A stretch of 64,000 nucleotides of DNA from Gluconacetobacter aggeris (GTDB lineage: Bacteria > Pseudomonadota > Alphaproteobacteria > Acetobacterales > Acetobacteraceae), in the NCBI RefSeq assembly GCF_014174395.1, contig NZ_JABEQD010000008.1, positions 124,001 to 188,000 of the forward strand, in the 5' to 3' direction. Position numbers and translations under genes: made by a program. The notes under the pieces were generated by a model, which saw only the letters and a program-made list of their open reading frames with translations, ran no database searches and was not told where the DNA came from. How positions within the stretch are numbered: the stretch's first letter is position 1; the number at the start of each line of letters is the position of its first letter. Below are positions 26,718 through 35,111 of the stretch, piece by piece.

Positions 26718-28027
26718 ATCATATTCGCGTCTGGACCGTATTGCTCGGCACGATGATCGGAATGCCCGCCCTTGCCGACGAGCCGGCACCGGCAAACGCC
26801 ACCACGATGTCCCCCTCAACCGCCAGCACAGACTTCGATCTGTTCTCCAAAAACACCGTGTCGGTGCTGGCGGACTGGCGCCTGGCAGTAGCCAACGGCG
26901 CAACCTCGTTCGTGAATGGCGGCTTCGGCAAGACCCGTCTGCAGGGCGACGGGAATGGCGGCTTCAGCACGATCTTCGCCCCGTTCGAGGCGGACGTGGT
27001 CTGGAACCCCAGGCTCGGCAAAATGTTCAGCGCCAACGTCTCCGGTGCCTGGCAGCGCGGTCATCATGATGGTTTCGACCTGATGGAAGCGTTTCTCAAT
27101 TTCCTGCCCGACCAGTCCCACAGGTTCCGCTTCTCGGGGAGAATGGGGCTGATGTGGCCCGAGATCTCGCTGGAGCATTCCACCGGCGGCGCCTGGAGCG
27201 TCGTCAACACCATTACGCCGTCAGTGATCAACTCCTGGGTCGGGGAGGAAGTCAAGGTTCTCGGTACCGAAATATCGGTGCATACGAATCTGGGGGATCA
27301 TGATTTCGGCCTCACCGGCGGCGTGTTCGGCTGGGACGACACGTCCGGCACCTTGCTGTCCTTCAGGGGCTGGGCCCTGAATGACATCAAATCCACCGCT
27401 CTCGGTTCCTTTCGCCTCCCGCCGCTCAACAATTTCATCACGCTCCTGCAGCAGCACAAGACGGACAACACCATCGAGATCGACCATCAGCCCGGATGGT
27501 ATGCGCGGCTTGACTGGCACCCGCCGCAGCCCGTCGACGTGGCACTGTTTTATTACGACAATCGCGGGAATCCGCAGGCATTCACAGCCGCTGATCAATG
27601 GGGCTGGCGCACGCGGTTCTGGAACCTGAGCGTCAACGTGCGCCTGGGGCGGCGGACCAAGCTCCTGGCGCAGGGCATGACCGGATCGACCATCATGGGC
27701 TTTCCCGAAAACGGGCGAAACTGGGTCCACACCGATTTCCGCTCGGCCTATGTGCTGATCGTGCATGATTTCGGGCCATTGGCCCTCACGGGGCGGATCG
27801 AGGGATTCCAGACCCGGGAGCATGGCAGCGAAATGCCGCCGTCCAATAACGAGGATGGCTGGGCCGCCACGGTAGCCGCCCGCGTACCCATCGATCGCTA
27901 CTTCACCGCCTTCATTGAGGCGATGAACGTCAACAGCCGCCGCGGGACGCGCGTTGCCCTGGAAGGGCTCGCCTCGCCCTTCGAAAGTCAGGCCGTGTTC
28001 CAGATCTCCCTGCGGGCAAAAATTTGA
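26714..28027 (+). CDS. Outer membrane beta-barrel protein, family not recognised
   Basis: A 437-residue exported protein. Signal peptide MNHIRVWTVLLGTMIGMPAL then ADE is followed by alternating hydrophobic/aromatic strands typical of porin-like barrels (FRFSGRMGLMWPEISLEHS; TAFIEAMNVNSRRGTRVALE). It ends with a strand plus charged residues (VFQISLRAKI). Its ATG overlaps the amidohydrolase stop, and the Wzc-like gene starts 28 bp later. No Wza-type exporter is visible in the window, so this barrel might be the outer membrane partner of the polymer machinery. That is an inference from position. Confidence 0.65.
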   Translation: MNHIRVWTVLLGTMIGMPALADEPAPANATTMSPSTASTDFDLFSKNTVSVLADWRLAVANGATSFVNGGFGKTRLQGDGNGGFSTIFAPFEADVVWNPRLGKMFSANVSGAWQRGHHDGFDLMEAFLNFLPDQSHRFRFSGRMGLMWPEISLEHSTGGAWSVVNTITPSVINSWVGEEVKVLGTEISVHTNLGDHDFGLTGGVFGWDDTSGTLLSFRGWALNDIKSTALGSFRLPPLNNFITLLQQHKTDNTIEIDHQPGWYARLDWHPPQPVDVALFYYDNRGNPQAFTAADQWGWRTRFWNLSVNVRLGRRTKLLAQGMTGSTIMGFPENGRNWVHTDFRSAYVLIVHDFGPLALTGRIEGFQTREHGSEMPPSNNEDGWAATVAARVPIDRYFTAFIEAMNVNSRRGTRVALEGLASPFESQAVFQISLRAKI

Positions 28028-28055
28028 GCCATCCCCTGCTAACGGAGCGCCGGCG

Positions 28056-30218
28056 GTGAACAGTATTCCTCCGCATTTTCTGAGTCCCTCGGACCGCCTT
28101 GTCACCGTCCCCAAGGGCGACAGCACAGGGGAACCCCACAAAGCCCGGTGGAGGCGGATTCTGCGCCTGGTGATATTCTGGCGCTGGCTGATCGCCGGAG
28201 GCGTCATTGGCGGCGCGTTGCTCGGAGGGCTGGTCTCGCTGCTCACCACCCCCCGATACACGGCGACCACCGAGCTGCAAATCGCCCGCGAGACCGCGCA
28301 GATCGTGAATCTCGGTGCCACGGCGCACGATGTCTCCATCGGCGACCAGGAATTCTACCAGACCCAATACAGCCTCCTGCGGTCGCAGGCCCTGGCCGAG
28401 CGCGTCGCGAGCGATATCGGCGCGCCCGACAGTCCGGACTTCTTCGAGATCTTCGGAAAGCGTGACAAATTTTTCGAAAACGCCGGCGCTTCCAGCAGAG
28501 ACAGGCGCCGCGAGATCGCCGGCAAGATCCTGCTGAGCCATGTGACAGTGGTGCCGATGCACGGCACCAGCCTGGTGGATATCGACGCCACAACACCGTC
28601 GCCGGCGCTCTCGAAAGATATCGCGCGGCTCTGGGGCCAGGATTTTATCGCCGCCAATCTCGATCGCCGCCAAGCGGCGGCCGTCTACGCACGCCGGTTC
28701 CTCGGCGAGCAAATTGCCGATCTCCGCGGGAAACTGGATGAAGCCGAACGGCGCGCTCTCCAATACGCGACGAGTCAGGACATGGTGGACCTCACCTTGC
28801 CCAATAACGACCAGCGAACGGGCGGCTATGACCCTGCTCAAGCCAGGCTTTTGGCCAGCGAGGCCCTCGTGACGATGAACGCTGCGCGCGTCGCGGCGAC
28901 TACCGAGCGCATAAACGCCGCCAGCCGCCTCGCCGCCGTGGGCGACCAGCCGGATGCCAGCAGCGACGCGCTTGCCTATCGGGCGCTCGGCCTCTTGCGC
29001 AAGGAACGCGCTGATGTCGCGGCCCAGTACGACGCGGCGGCGAGGCAAGGCCCCGGCGACGCATCCGCCAGACAGCTTCGTGCGCGGCTCGATTCCCTGG
29101 ATACGTCGATACGGGCCGAGGGCAGCCGCGTGCGCACGGCCCTCCGGCAGGCCTATCAGGGGGCGCTCGGGCGTGAGCAAGCCTTGAGCCTGCAGGTGAA
29201 CGCGATCAAGGAATCGCTCGCCGAGCAACGCAAACGTTCGATCCAATATGCGATCTACCGGCGTGAAGCCGACAGCGACCGAATGCTCTACGAGGCGCTG
29301 CTGCAACGCTCCAAGGAAATCGGCGTCGCCGCCGCGCTGGAAAGCAACAACGTGACCCTCGTCGGCGCCCCCCGCTTGCCAGACCGGCCCTCCTCGCCGA
29401 ATATCGGGGTGAATCTGGCGCTGTTCACCTTGGCAGGCACGCTCGCCAGCGTGATCGCGGCACTGCTGCTGAACGGGATCGACAGGGGGATCAACGAGCC
29501 GATCGATTTCGAGGAGAAGCTCGTCCTGCCGCTCCTCGGGGTCGTGCCAAAGCCGGCAGTTCCGGAGGCGGCGAACGGCGGGACCGCGGAGATGCCGTTC
29601 GCCCTGGCGGAGGCTTATCTCGAAATTGTCGCGAATCTGGCCCTGTCTTCCGTGCCACCGGAAGTTCCGGCTTCGATCGGCGTCATCTCCACCTGGACGC
29701 GCGAAGGCGGTACGGCGACCGCGATCGCCCTGGCCCGGACGCTGGCGCGCGGCAGGCGGAAAGTCGTCCTGGTCGATGCCAATCTCCGAGCCCCTTCGCT
29801 TCACCTGCCATTCGCGCTGGAGAATGGCCCCGGTCTCGCCAACCTCCTGGCGGGCGATGCGAAGCTCGACGACGTGCTCCGTATGACCGCGATTGAAGGA
29901 CTGTCCATCATCCCGGCGGGCGATGCGCCGGATTTCCTGGTCTCCAACGGGCTGGAGCAGCTTCTGGCGGAGTTGCGGACCCGCTTCGATCACGTCATCG
30001 TCGATTGCCCGGCGCTCGACGGCCATGCCGAGGCGCCACTGATCGGTGCGGCGAGCGCCGCACTCGTCTACGTGGTCGCAGCCGGGGTTGCGCCGGTAGC
30101 CACCATCCGCATGGCGCTTCGCCGCCTGGGCGATACCAGGATATCAGGCGGCATATTCACGATGTATGCCCCGAGAATCCGGCAAGACGGCGTCCTCAAG
30201 CTGTGGAAGCAAGCGTGA
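28056..30218 (+). CDS. Wzc-like polysaccharide co-polymerase with degenerate ATPase domain
   Basis: A 720-residue inner membrane protein of the PCP-2 type. A first helix follows RWRRILRLVIFWRWLIAGG, a long coiled-coil periplasmic domain spans about 60-470, a second helix is NLALFTLAGTLASVIAALLL, and a C-terminal cytoplasmic tyrosine-kinase-like domain follows. In that domain the Walker A region reads STWTREGGTATAIALA, where BY-kinases have a GKS/T core. Walker A' (VVLVDANLRAP) and Walker B (HVIVDCPAL) survive. The C-terminus (LKLWKQA) has no tyrosine cluster. It probably sets chain length structurally without kinase activity. GTG start with AACGGAG upstream. Confidence 0.82.
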   Translation: MNSIPPHFLSPSDRLVTVPKGDSTGEPHKARWRRILRLVIFWRWLIAGGVIGGALLGGLVSLLTTPRYTATTELQIARETAQIVNLGATAHDVSIGDQEFYQTQYSLLRSQALAERVASDIGAPDSPDFFEIFGKRDKFFENAGASSRDRRREIAGKILLSHVTVVPMHGTSLVDIDATTPSPALSKDIARLWGQDFIAANLDRRQAAAVYARRFLGEQIADLRGKLDEAERRALQYATSQDMVDLTLPNNDQRTGGYDPAQARLLASEALVTMNAARVAATTERINAASRLAAVGDQPDASSDALAYRALGLLRKERADVAAQYDAAARQGPGDASARQLRARLDSLDTSIRAEGSRVRTALRQAYQGALGREQALSLQVNAIKESLAEQRKRSIQYAIYRREADSDRMLYEALLQRSKEIGVAAALESNNVTLVGAPRLPDRPSSPNIGVNLALFTLAGTLASVIAALLLNGIDRGINEPIDFEEKLVLPLLGVVPKPAVPEAANGGTAEMPFALAEAYLEIVANLALSSVPPEVPASIGVISTWTREGGTATAIALARTLARGRRKVVLVDANLRAPSLHLPFALENGPGLANLLAGDAKLDDVLRMTAIEGLSIIPAGDAPDFLVSNGLEQLLAELRTRFDHVIVDCPALDGHAEAPLIGAASAALVYVVAAGVAPVATIRMALRRLGDTRISGGIFTMYAPRIRQDGVLKLWKQA

Positions 30219-30327
30219 CGTCTTCGCGAAGCCGGAATTGCATACTCCCGCCGCATGATGGGCAAAAGCCCGCGATCCAGCGTTCTGCCATGACCGGCGC
30301 GGATTTCGAAAGAGAACGTGGCAGGAT

Positions 30328-31842
30328 ATGAGCAACACTCTGGATGGAGCGGCTGTCTGGCGGACACGGTTCGCGAGAGGACTCGAGACGACCGGCCGGG
30401 TGGCAACGCTTATGCTGCCGGTTTTCCTGGTTCATTTTCGTGGCGTGGCGGAAGCATTGCTGGATGTCCTCGGTGGGGCTTTTCTGCTTCGAAGCATCCA
30501 GACCGGCCAATGGGCCTGGACCCGGTGCGCCTTCGTCCTGCCGGCCTTCGCATGGTGGGGCTGGATTGTGGTATGTTCGATCCCTCATATCCATGCATTG
30601 ACGCCAGAGGCCATCGGCGCGTTCATCCAGGCTATCGTGGCAATTCGCTTTCCGCTGGCAGCCTTCGCGCTCGCCTTCTGGACCCTGCGCAATCCGTCGA
30701 CGCGATCCTGGCTGCGCCGGATCATCGTCGTCTCCGTTGCCTATATCGGCGCGCAACTTCTGCTACAGGCCGTCAGCGGGCACAATCTCTTCGGTAATCC
30801 GCGCTTCGTAGACGGTAGTTTGACCGGCCCCTATGACAAACCACGCGCTGCGGCACCATTCTCTCGGCTGGCCCTCCCGGTCGCGCTTTGGCTGGGGGCA
30901 TGGCTTCTCATCCATGCGCGAGCCGGTTTTCTACGCCGTGTGGCGTTCACGGCGATATTGCTGCCGGTCGTCGTGCTGCTCATCCTGGCGGGACAGCGCA
31001 TGCCGTTTGCAGCCTTTCTGCTCGGCATCGCGGTCGCGACCGTCATATTGCCGCAACTGCGTCTCCAGGCATTGGCGGTGCTTGCTCTGTCCCCTGCGAT
31101 CGCAGCCGCCACCGCCGTGATCGCGCCCCGGGCGTTCGAACATCTGGTCAGGAAGACCGCTTCGCAACTCGGCGATTTCGCTGCCTCGCATTACGGACTG
31201 ATCTACAACCGCGCGCTGCTGATGATCGGCGCACATCCATGGCGGGGCCTTGGCTACGATGCGTTCCGGCATCACTGCCGCGACGAGGCGTTCCTGCGCG
31301 CGGGCGCGTTCGCATCGGCGGCCGATGGCGGCGGCAGCGAAATTTGCGTGCAACATGTACATAATCACTGGCTTGAGGCGGCGACCAATGGCGGCCTGCC
31401 GGGGCTGCTCCTGTTCACCCTGATGATCGCCGGATGGCTATGGGCACTTGCTATTCCCCTGAAGCGGTCCGCCATGCTGAGAAGCGACCTTACGGAACGT
31501 GCGTGGCAGGCGGGGCTGTTCGCCGCGTTCTTCGTCCAGGAATGGCCATTCTCGTCGAGCAGTGCGTTTCTCAACATGCCCCTCGGTGGCGTGGCTTTTC
31601 TCCTTCTCGGGATCGGACTGCGATACGGGGCGGCGGCAGCGATTCCAGAAACGACCCTCCGCGATCCACGAATGAACGATTTCCTTCACGCCGTTACGGC
31701 TTCAACCGCCCTTCGAACATGGAAAACTTCATCCAGACATATCTTGGCGGCATGGCGAACCCCCGGTCCTCCCGCAAGCGCCTCGGCTGCCCGGAGAAAA
31801 CCATGCGCGTCCCCGAACGGCACGGCACGGCCGACGCCGTAG
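30328..31842 (+). CDS. O-antigen ligase/Wzy-like membrane protein
   Basis: A polytopic protein (504 residues as open) with the Wzy_C pattern: about eleven helices and the large periplasmic loop HPWRGLGYDAFRHHC, then VQHVHNHWLEAATNGGLPGL. H-N-x-[WY]-L-x-x-x-x-x-x-G is the hallmark of O-antigen ligases and related polymerases. It joins or polymerises lipid-linked glycans at the periplasmic face. The last 60 or so residues (from about RDPRMNDF) are low in hydrophobics and overlap the opposite-strand GT4 gene by 157 bp. The original stop may therefore have been lost. The Wzc-like gene lies 109 bp upstream. Confidence 0.82.
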   Translation: MSNTLDGAAVWRTRFARGLETTGRVATLMLPVFLVHFRGVAEALLDVLGGAFLLRSIQTGQWAWTRCAFVLPAFAWWGWIVVCSIPHIHALTPEAIGAFIQAIVAIRFPLAAFALAFWTLRNPSTRSWLRRIIVVSVAYIGAQLLLQAVSGHNLFGNPRFVDGSLTGPYDKPRAAAPFSRLALPVALWLGAWLLIHARAGFLRRVAFTAILLPVVVLLILAGQRMPFAAFLLGIAVATVILPQLRLQALAVLALSPAIAAATAVIAPRAFEHLVRKTASQLGDFAASHYGLIYNRALLMIGAHPWRGLGYDAFRHHCRDEAFLRAGAFASAADGGGSEICVQHVHNHWLEAATNGGLPGLLLFTLMIAGWLWALAIPLKRSAMLRSDLTERAWQAGLFAAFFVQEWPFSSSSAFLNMPLGGVAFLLLGIGLRYGAAAAIPETTLRDPRMNDFLHAVTASTALRTWKTSSRHILAAWRTPGPPASASAARRKPCASPNGTARPTP

Positions 31843-32861
31843 CGTTCCAGCAGAAGTGCAAATTCGCTTCCCGCCTCGACGGCAGCGACGACGGGCAGTC
31901 CGGCGCGCAGATAATCGGTCGTCTTGCTGGGAATGGTGAATGAGGTCACGCCGGGTACGGTCGCGACCATCCCCACTTCGCAAGCCCCCAGCAGCTCAAG
32001 ATAGGAATCGCGCTCGAGAGGCGGTCGCCACAGCACGTTTCCATGGACCCGGGCCCGAAGCATCGGCGCAAGGCGCCCCTCACCCACGAACAGGAACAGA
32101 AGCGGCGAGCCGCTTGTCTGCCCGAGCGCCGCCGCTGCCAACATCTGCTCAAAGCCTCGCCCTTCGACGAGCTGTCCACCAAAGACGGCTATCGGACGGT
32201 CCTCGGGAAGATTGTGCAGGCGGCGTATGGCCGCGCGGTCCACGGGGGGAACCGGCGTCGCGTCCGACCAGATCGGAGCAACACGGACCGATTGCTCCGG
32301 GCTCACGCGGAATCTCCGGCGCAGGTACTGGGCGTTCTGGGGCAAGGTGCAAATGAGAGCAGTGAACGCCCCCATCAGGCGCTGCTCCCATGCTCGGGCG
32401 ATCCAGTATGGCGGCCCGCCCGGAACGAGCCCGATTTCACGATGATGGTCGGGAAAGAAATCCCATATGAAAAGAAGCCGGCGCTCGATGCCCGCGCGGC
32501 GAATCGTGTCGATGAAGGGAGCGAAAGCCAGTGCCGGCGCCCAGGCAATGAAGACATCGAACCGCGTGAGGTCGAAGCGCGTGCGGACCAGCCGCCCCGC
32601 ACGCCGGCCGGTCATTACGAACTTGCTTGCATGACGCAGCAGCCGTCCGAACCCTTCCAGAAGGCGTGGCGCACAGCGTACCACCCGTATCCCCTTCCAT
32701 TCCTCGTCCACGCCGTCCGCGTCCTCCGAGGCCCCGTCCCAATCGACGAGCAACACCTCGACCTCGTGCCCTTCGGCCTTGAGCGCCAGAGCGAGTTCGT
32801 TCGTCAGATAGGAAGATCCGGGCCTGGTCGGAAATTTCATGCAGGCCATCAGGAAGCGCAT
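31686..32861 (-). CDS. Glycosyltransferase family 4, probable L-FucNAc transferase
   Basis: A 391-residue GT-B protein: MRFLMACMKFPTRPGSSYLT at the N-terminus, LLFIWDFFPDHHREIG in the acceptor domain, AVFGGQLVEGRGFEQMLAAA, and ITFIPSK-like FTIPSKTTDYLRAGLPVVAA before the C-terminus. It follows WbjD by 10 bp in the order wbjB-wbjC-wbjD-GT. The same order occurs in P. aeruginosa O11 (wbjE) and E. coli (fnlABC-wbuB), where the fourth gene transfers L-FucNAc. That function is assigned from synteny. An upstream in-frame ATG at 32891 overlaps wbjD. The 3' end overlaps the ligase-like gene. Confidence 0.8.
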   Translation of the reverse strand: MRFLMACMKFPTRPGSSYLTNELALALKAEGHEVEVLLVDWDGASEDADGVDEEWKGIRVVRCAPRLLEGFGRLLRHASKFVMTGRRAGRLVRTRFDLTRFDVFIAWAPALAFAPFIDTIRRAGIERRLLFIWDFFPDHHREIGLVPGGPPYWIARAWEQRLMGAFTALICTLPQNAQYLRRRFRVSPEQSVRVAPIWSDATPVPPVDRAAIRRLHNLPEDRPIAVFGGQLVEGRGFEQMLAAAALGQTSGSPLLFLFVGEGRLAPMLRARVHGNVLWRPPLERDSYLELLGACEVGMVATVPGVTSFTIPSKTTDYLRAGLPVVAAVEAGSEFALLLERYGVGRAVPFGDAHGFLRAAEALAGGPGVRHAAKICLDEVFHVRRAVEAVTA

Positions 32862-32871
32862 GAGGCCACCG

Positions 32872-33999
32872 TCATGATTCTTTCCAGACATTCCGGCGGA
32901 CGTAATCAGTGTAGCTCAGAATGATTCGTACCACCTTCCTCGACACGTCGGTTGCGGCGTAATCGGCAGGGAGAGAGGGCCGCCATGCCGCCTGCCGGTC
33001 GAGAACGACGATGCCCCGCAGCACGTTTTCCAGCCGCAGGCCGGTCATCATCACCGCCGCCTGCTCCATCGCCTCCGGCCGCTCATGCGCCTCCCGCAAG
33101 TTCAGCGCCGGAAAGCCGAGGATGGACGACTCCTCGCTGATGGTACCGCTATCAGAAAGCACCGCATGCGCCTTGAGCTGCAAGGCATTGTAGTCGAAGA
33201 ATCCAAAAGGTTTCATCAGCCTGACGCGCCTGTCGAGGTCAAGCCGCGACGCTTCCAGCCGCTTGCGGGTGCGCGGATGCGTGCTGACGAGAACCGGTTC
33301 GCCATAAGCGGCCGCGACGCCGCACAGCGTTTCGACCAATCGGGCGATCTGAAGGTCGGACGCGACGTTTTCCTCCCGATGGACGCTGGCGAGAAAATAC
33401 CGGTGCGGTTGCAGCCCCAGCCGGTCGACCGCATCCGATGCCTCGATTCTCGTGCGATAGTGATTCAGCACTTCCCACATCGGGCTGCCGGTCTTCACAA
33501 CGCGGTCCGGCGGCAGGCCCTCCGCCAGCAGATAGTCGCGCGCGATTCCCGAATAGGGAAGATTGATATCCGCGGTGTGATCGACGATGCGCCGGTTCAG
33601 TTCTTCAGGCACGCGCTGGTCGAAGCAGCGATTGCCCGCTTCCATATGAAAGATCGGAATGTGACGACGCTTGGCTGGAATGACCGTCAGGCAGGAATTG
33701 GTGTCGCCGAGCACCAGCATCGCGTCCGGCTTTACCGCTTCGAACACCGCGTCGGCGGCGATGATGGCCTTGCCGATCGTCTCCGCCGCAGAGCCGCCGC
33801 CGACACCGAGAAAATGGTCGGGAGGGCGCAGGCCGAGATCGCGAAAGAATATTCCGCTGAGTTCATCGTCGTAATTCTGGCCCGTATGGATCAGCAGATG
33901 GTCGGTCGCCTCGTCCAGGGCCGGAATCACGCGGGAGAGACGGATGATTTCCGGCCGCGTCCCAACCACCGTCACGACCTTCAACGCGCCCTTGCTCAT
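32872..33999 (-). CDS. wbjD: UDP-sugar C2 epimerase, WbjD/CapG-like (WecB family)
   Basis: A 375-residue non-hydrolysing UDP-GlcNAc-2-epimerase homologue. VVTVVGTRPEIIRLSRVIPA, LLIHTGQNYDD, LVLGDTNSCL, FHMEAGNRCFDQRVPEELNR, SVHREENV and SDSGTISEESSILGFPALNL are all family landmarks. Beside WbjB and WbjC it most likely converts UDP-L-PneNAc-type intermediates to UDP-L-FucNAc rather than making UDP-ManNAc. Start 33999 overlaps the WbjC stop (ATGA). It is a cytoplasmic step of envelope polysaccharide precursor synthesis. Confidence 0.88.
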   Translation of the reverse strand: MSKGALKVVTVVGTRPEIIRLSRVIPALDEATDHLLIHTGQNYDDELSGIFFRDLGLRPPDHFLGVGGGSAAETIGKAIIAADAVFEAVKPDAMLVLGDTNSCLTVIPAKRRHIPIFHMEAGNRCFDQRVPEELNRRIVDHTADINLPYSGIARDYLLAEGLPPDRVVKTGSPMWEVLNHYRTRIEASDAVDRLGLQPHRYFLASVHREENVASDLQIARLVETLCGVAAAYGEPVLVSTHPRTRKRLEASRLDLDRRVRLMKPFGFFDYNALQLKAHAVLSDSGTISEESSILGFPALNLREAHERPEAMEQAAVMMTGLRLENVLRGIVVLDRQAAWRPSLPADYAATDVSRKVVRIILSYTDYVRRNVWKES

Positions 34000-35111
34000 A
34001 CCGGACACGGATATGTATCGGGTCGGAGCGGGTCGAAGGCCTCGTTGGCCCATAATAGGCAGACCAGCATATCCTCGCCTCCATTGGTGACGTCGTGTGT
34101 CCATCCCGGGATCGTCTCGACGATCGTGGGCTCTCCAGCGCTCACCTTCACCTCGAACCGTTCGTCGCTCGAAATATTGCGGAATCTGAACCTGGCCTGG
34201 CCATGGACGACGAGAAATTTTTCGACTTTCGAATGGTGGTAATGCCCCCCCCGGATCACGCCGGGGCCGGAGGTGAACACCGAGAATTGGCCGGCCGCCT
34301 GTGTCCGGAAGACCTCCATGAAGTTCCCGCGCGGATCGGTATGCGCGGTCAGCCCATAGGTAAAGGCCGATTCCGGCAATGCGGCGACGAACGTGGCGTA
34401 AAGCGACCGTTCGAGATGCGATTCCATATCGCCGATCCGGCCGAGGCGTCGATCTCCGGCGAAGGCCGACAGAATCGAGGCCACCTCGCCCACGCTCGTC
34501 TCATGGACAGGTCCCGCCTCGTGAAAGCCGCTTTCGACCGTTGGCCGCCGCAGCAATCCGCACCAGTGCTCGGTCAGATCGTCGATATACAGCAGCGACA
34601 ACCGCGCGTTCGGATCGTCTATCCTGATCGGAAGATCGCGCGCGAGGTTGTGGCAGAAGGTGGCCACACACGAATTATAGTTTGGCCTGGCCCATTTCCC
34701 GAAGACGTTCGGCAGGCGATAGGCGGCCACCACGGCCTCGCCGCGCCTGTCGAGCTGGAACAGGGCTTCCTCGGAAGCCTTCGTCGCGCTGCCGAAAGCC
34801 CCCGGCGTGGTGATCCTGCGCGACGAACTGTAGACCACGAGCGGGCACCGTCCCGCCTTCGCGATTTCGGCCGCCAGGGCATGGGTGAAGCGCACGGACC
34901 GGTCGAACTCATCGGGCTCGCGCGGCCTGATGGCGGCAGCCAGATGGAAGACCGTGTCCGCATGCGCCAGCGCGGCCGCGATCTCCGCCTGTGTGCAGCC
35001 CCGCATGAGAATCCGCACATCATAGCCCGCTTCCCGCAGGCGCCAGACGAGATTGCGGCCTATGAAACCGCCGGCGCCGGTTACCGCAACGACCCGCGCT
35101 TCAGAACGCAT
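33996..35111 (-). CDS. wbjC: WbjC/CapF-like bifunctional reductase-epimerase (SDR plus cupin)
   Basis: A 371-residue two-domain enzyme. The N-terminal SDR domain has VAVTGAGGFIGRNLVWRL (NADPH site) and LAAAIRP. The C-terminal cupin (from about residue 250) has TDPRGNFMEVFRT, GVIRGGHYHHSKVEKFLVV and TPGW-like IPGWTHDVTN. CapF/WbjC proteins epimerise and reduce the 4-keto sugar made by CapE/WbjB. The usual YxxxK region reads GAFGSATKAS, so lysine is kept but tyrosine appears to be missing. Start 35111 overlaps the WbjB stop by 11 bases. It is the middle step of the UDP-L-FucNAc cassette. Confidence 0.87.
   Translation of the reverse strand: MRSEARVVAVTGAGGFIGRNLVWRLREAGYDVRILMRGCTQAEIAAALAHADTVFHLAAAIRPREPDEFDRSVRFTHALAAEIAKAGRCPLVVYSSSRRITTPGAFGSATKASEEALFQLDRRGEAVVAAYRLPNVFGKWARPNYNSCVATFCHNLARDLPIRIDDPNARLSLLYIDDLTEHWCGLLRRPTVESGFHEAGPVHETSVGEVASILSAFAGDRRLGRIGDMESHLERSLYATFVAALPESAFTYGLTAHTDPRGNFMEVFRTQAAGQFSVFTSGPGVIRGGHYHHSKVEKFLVVHGQARFRFRNISSDERFEVKVSAGEPTIVETIPGWTHDVTNGGEDMLVCLLWANEAFDPLRPDTYPCPV

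Noticed and set aside
27930-30026. Minus-strand open frame of about 700 codons opposite the Wzc-like gene
   Set aside because: No motifs; the plus strand encodes a recognisable co-polymerase.
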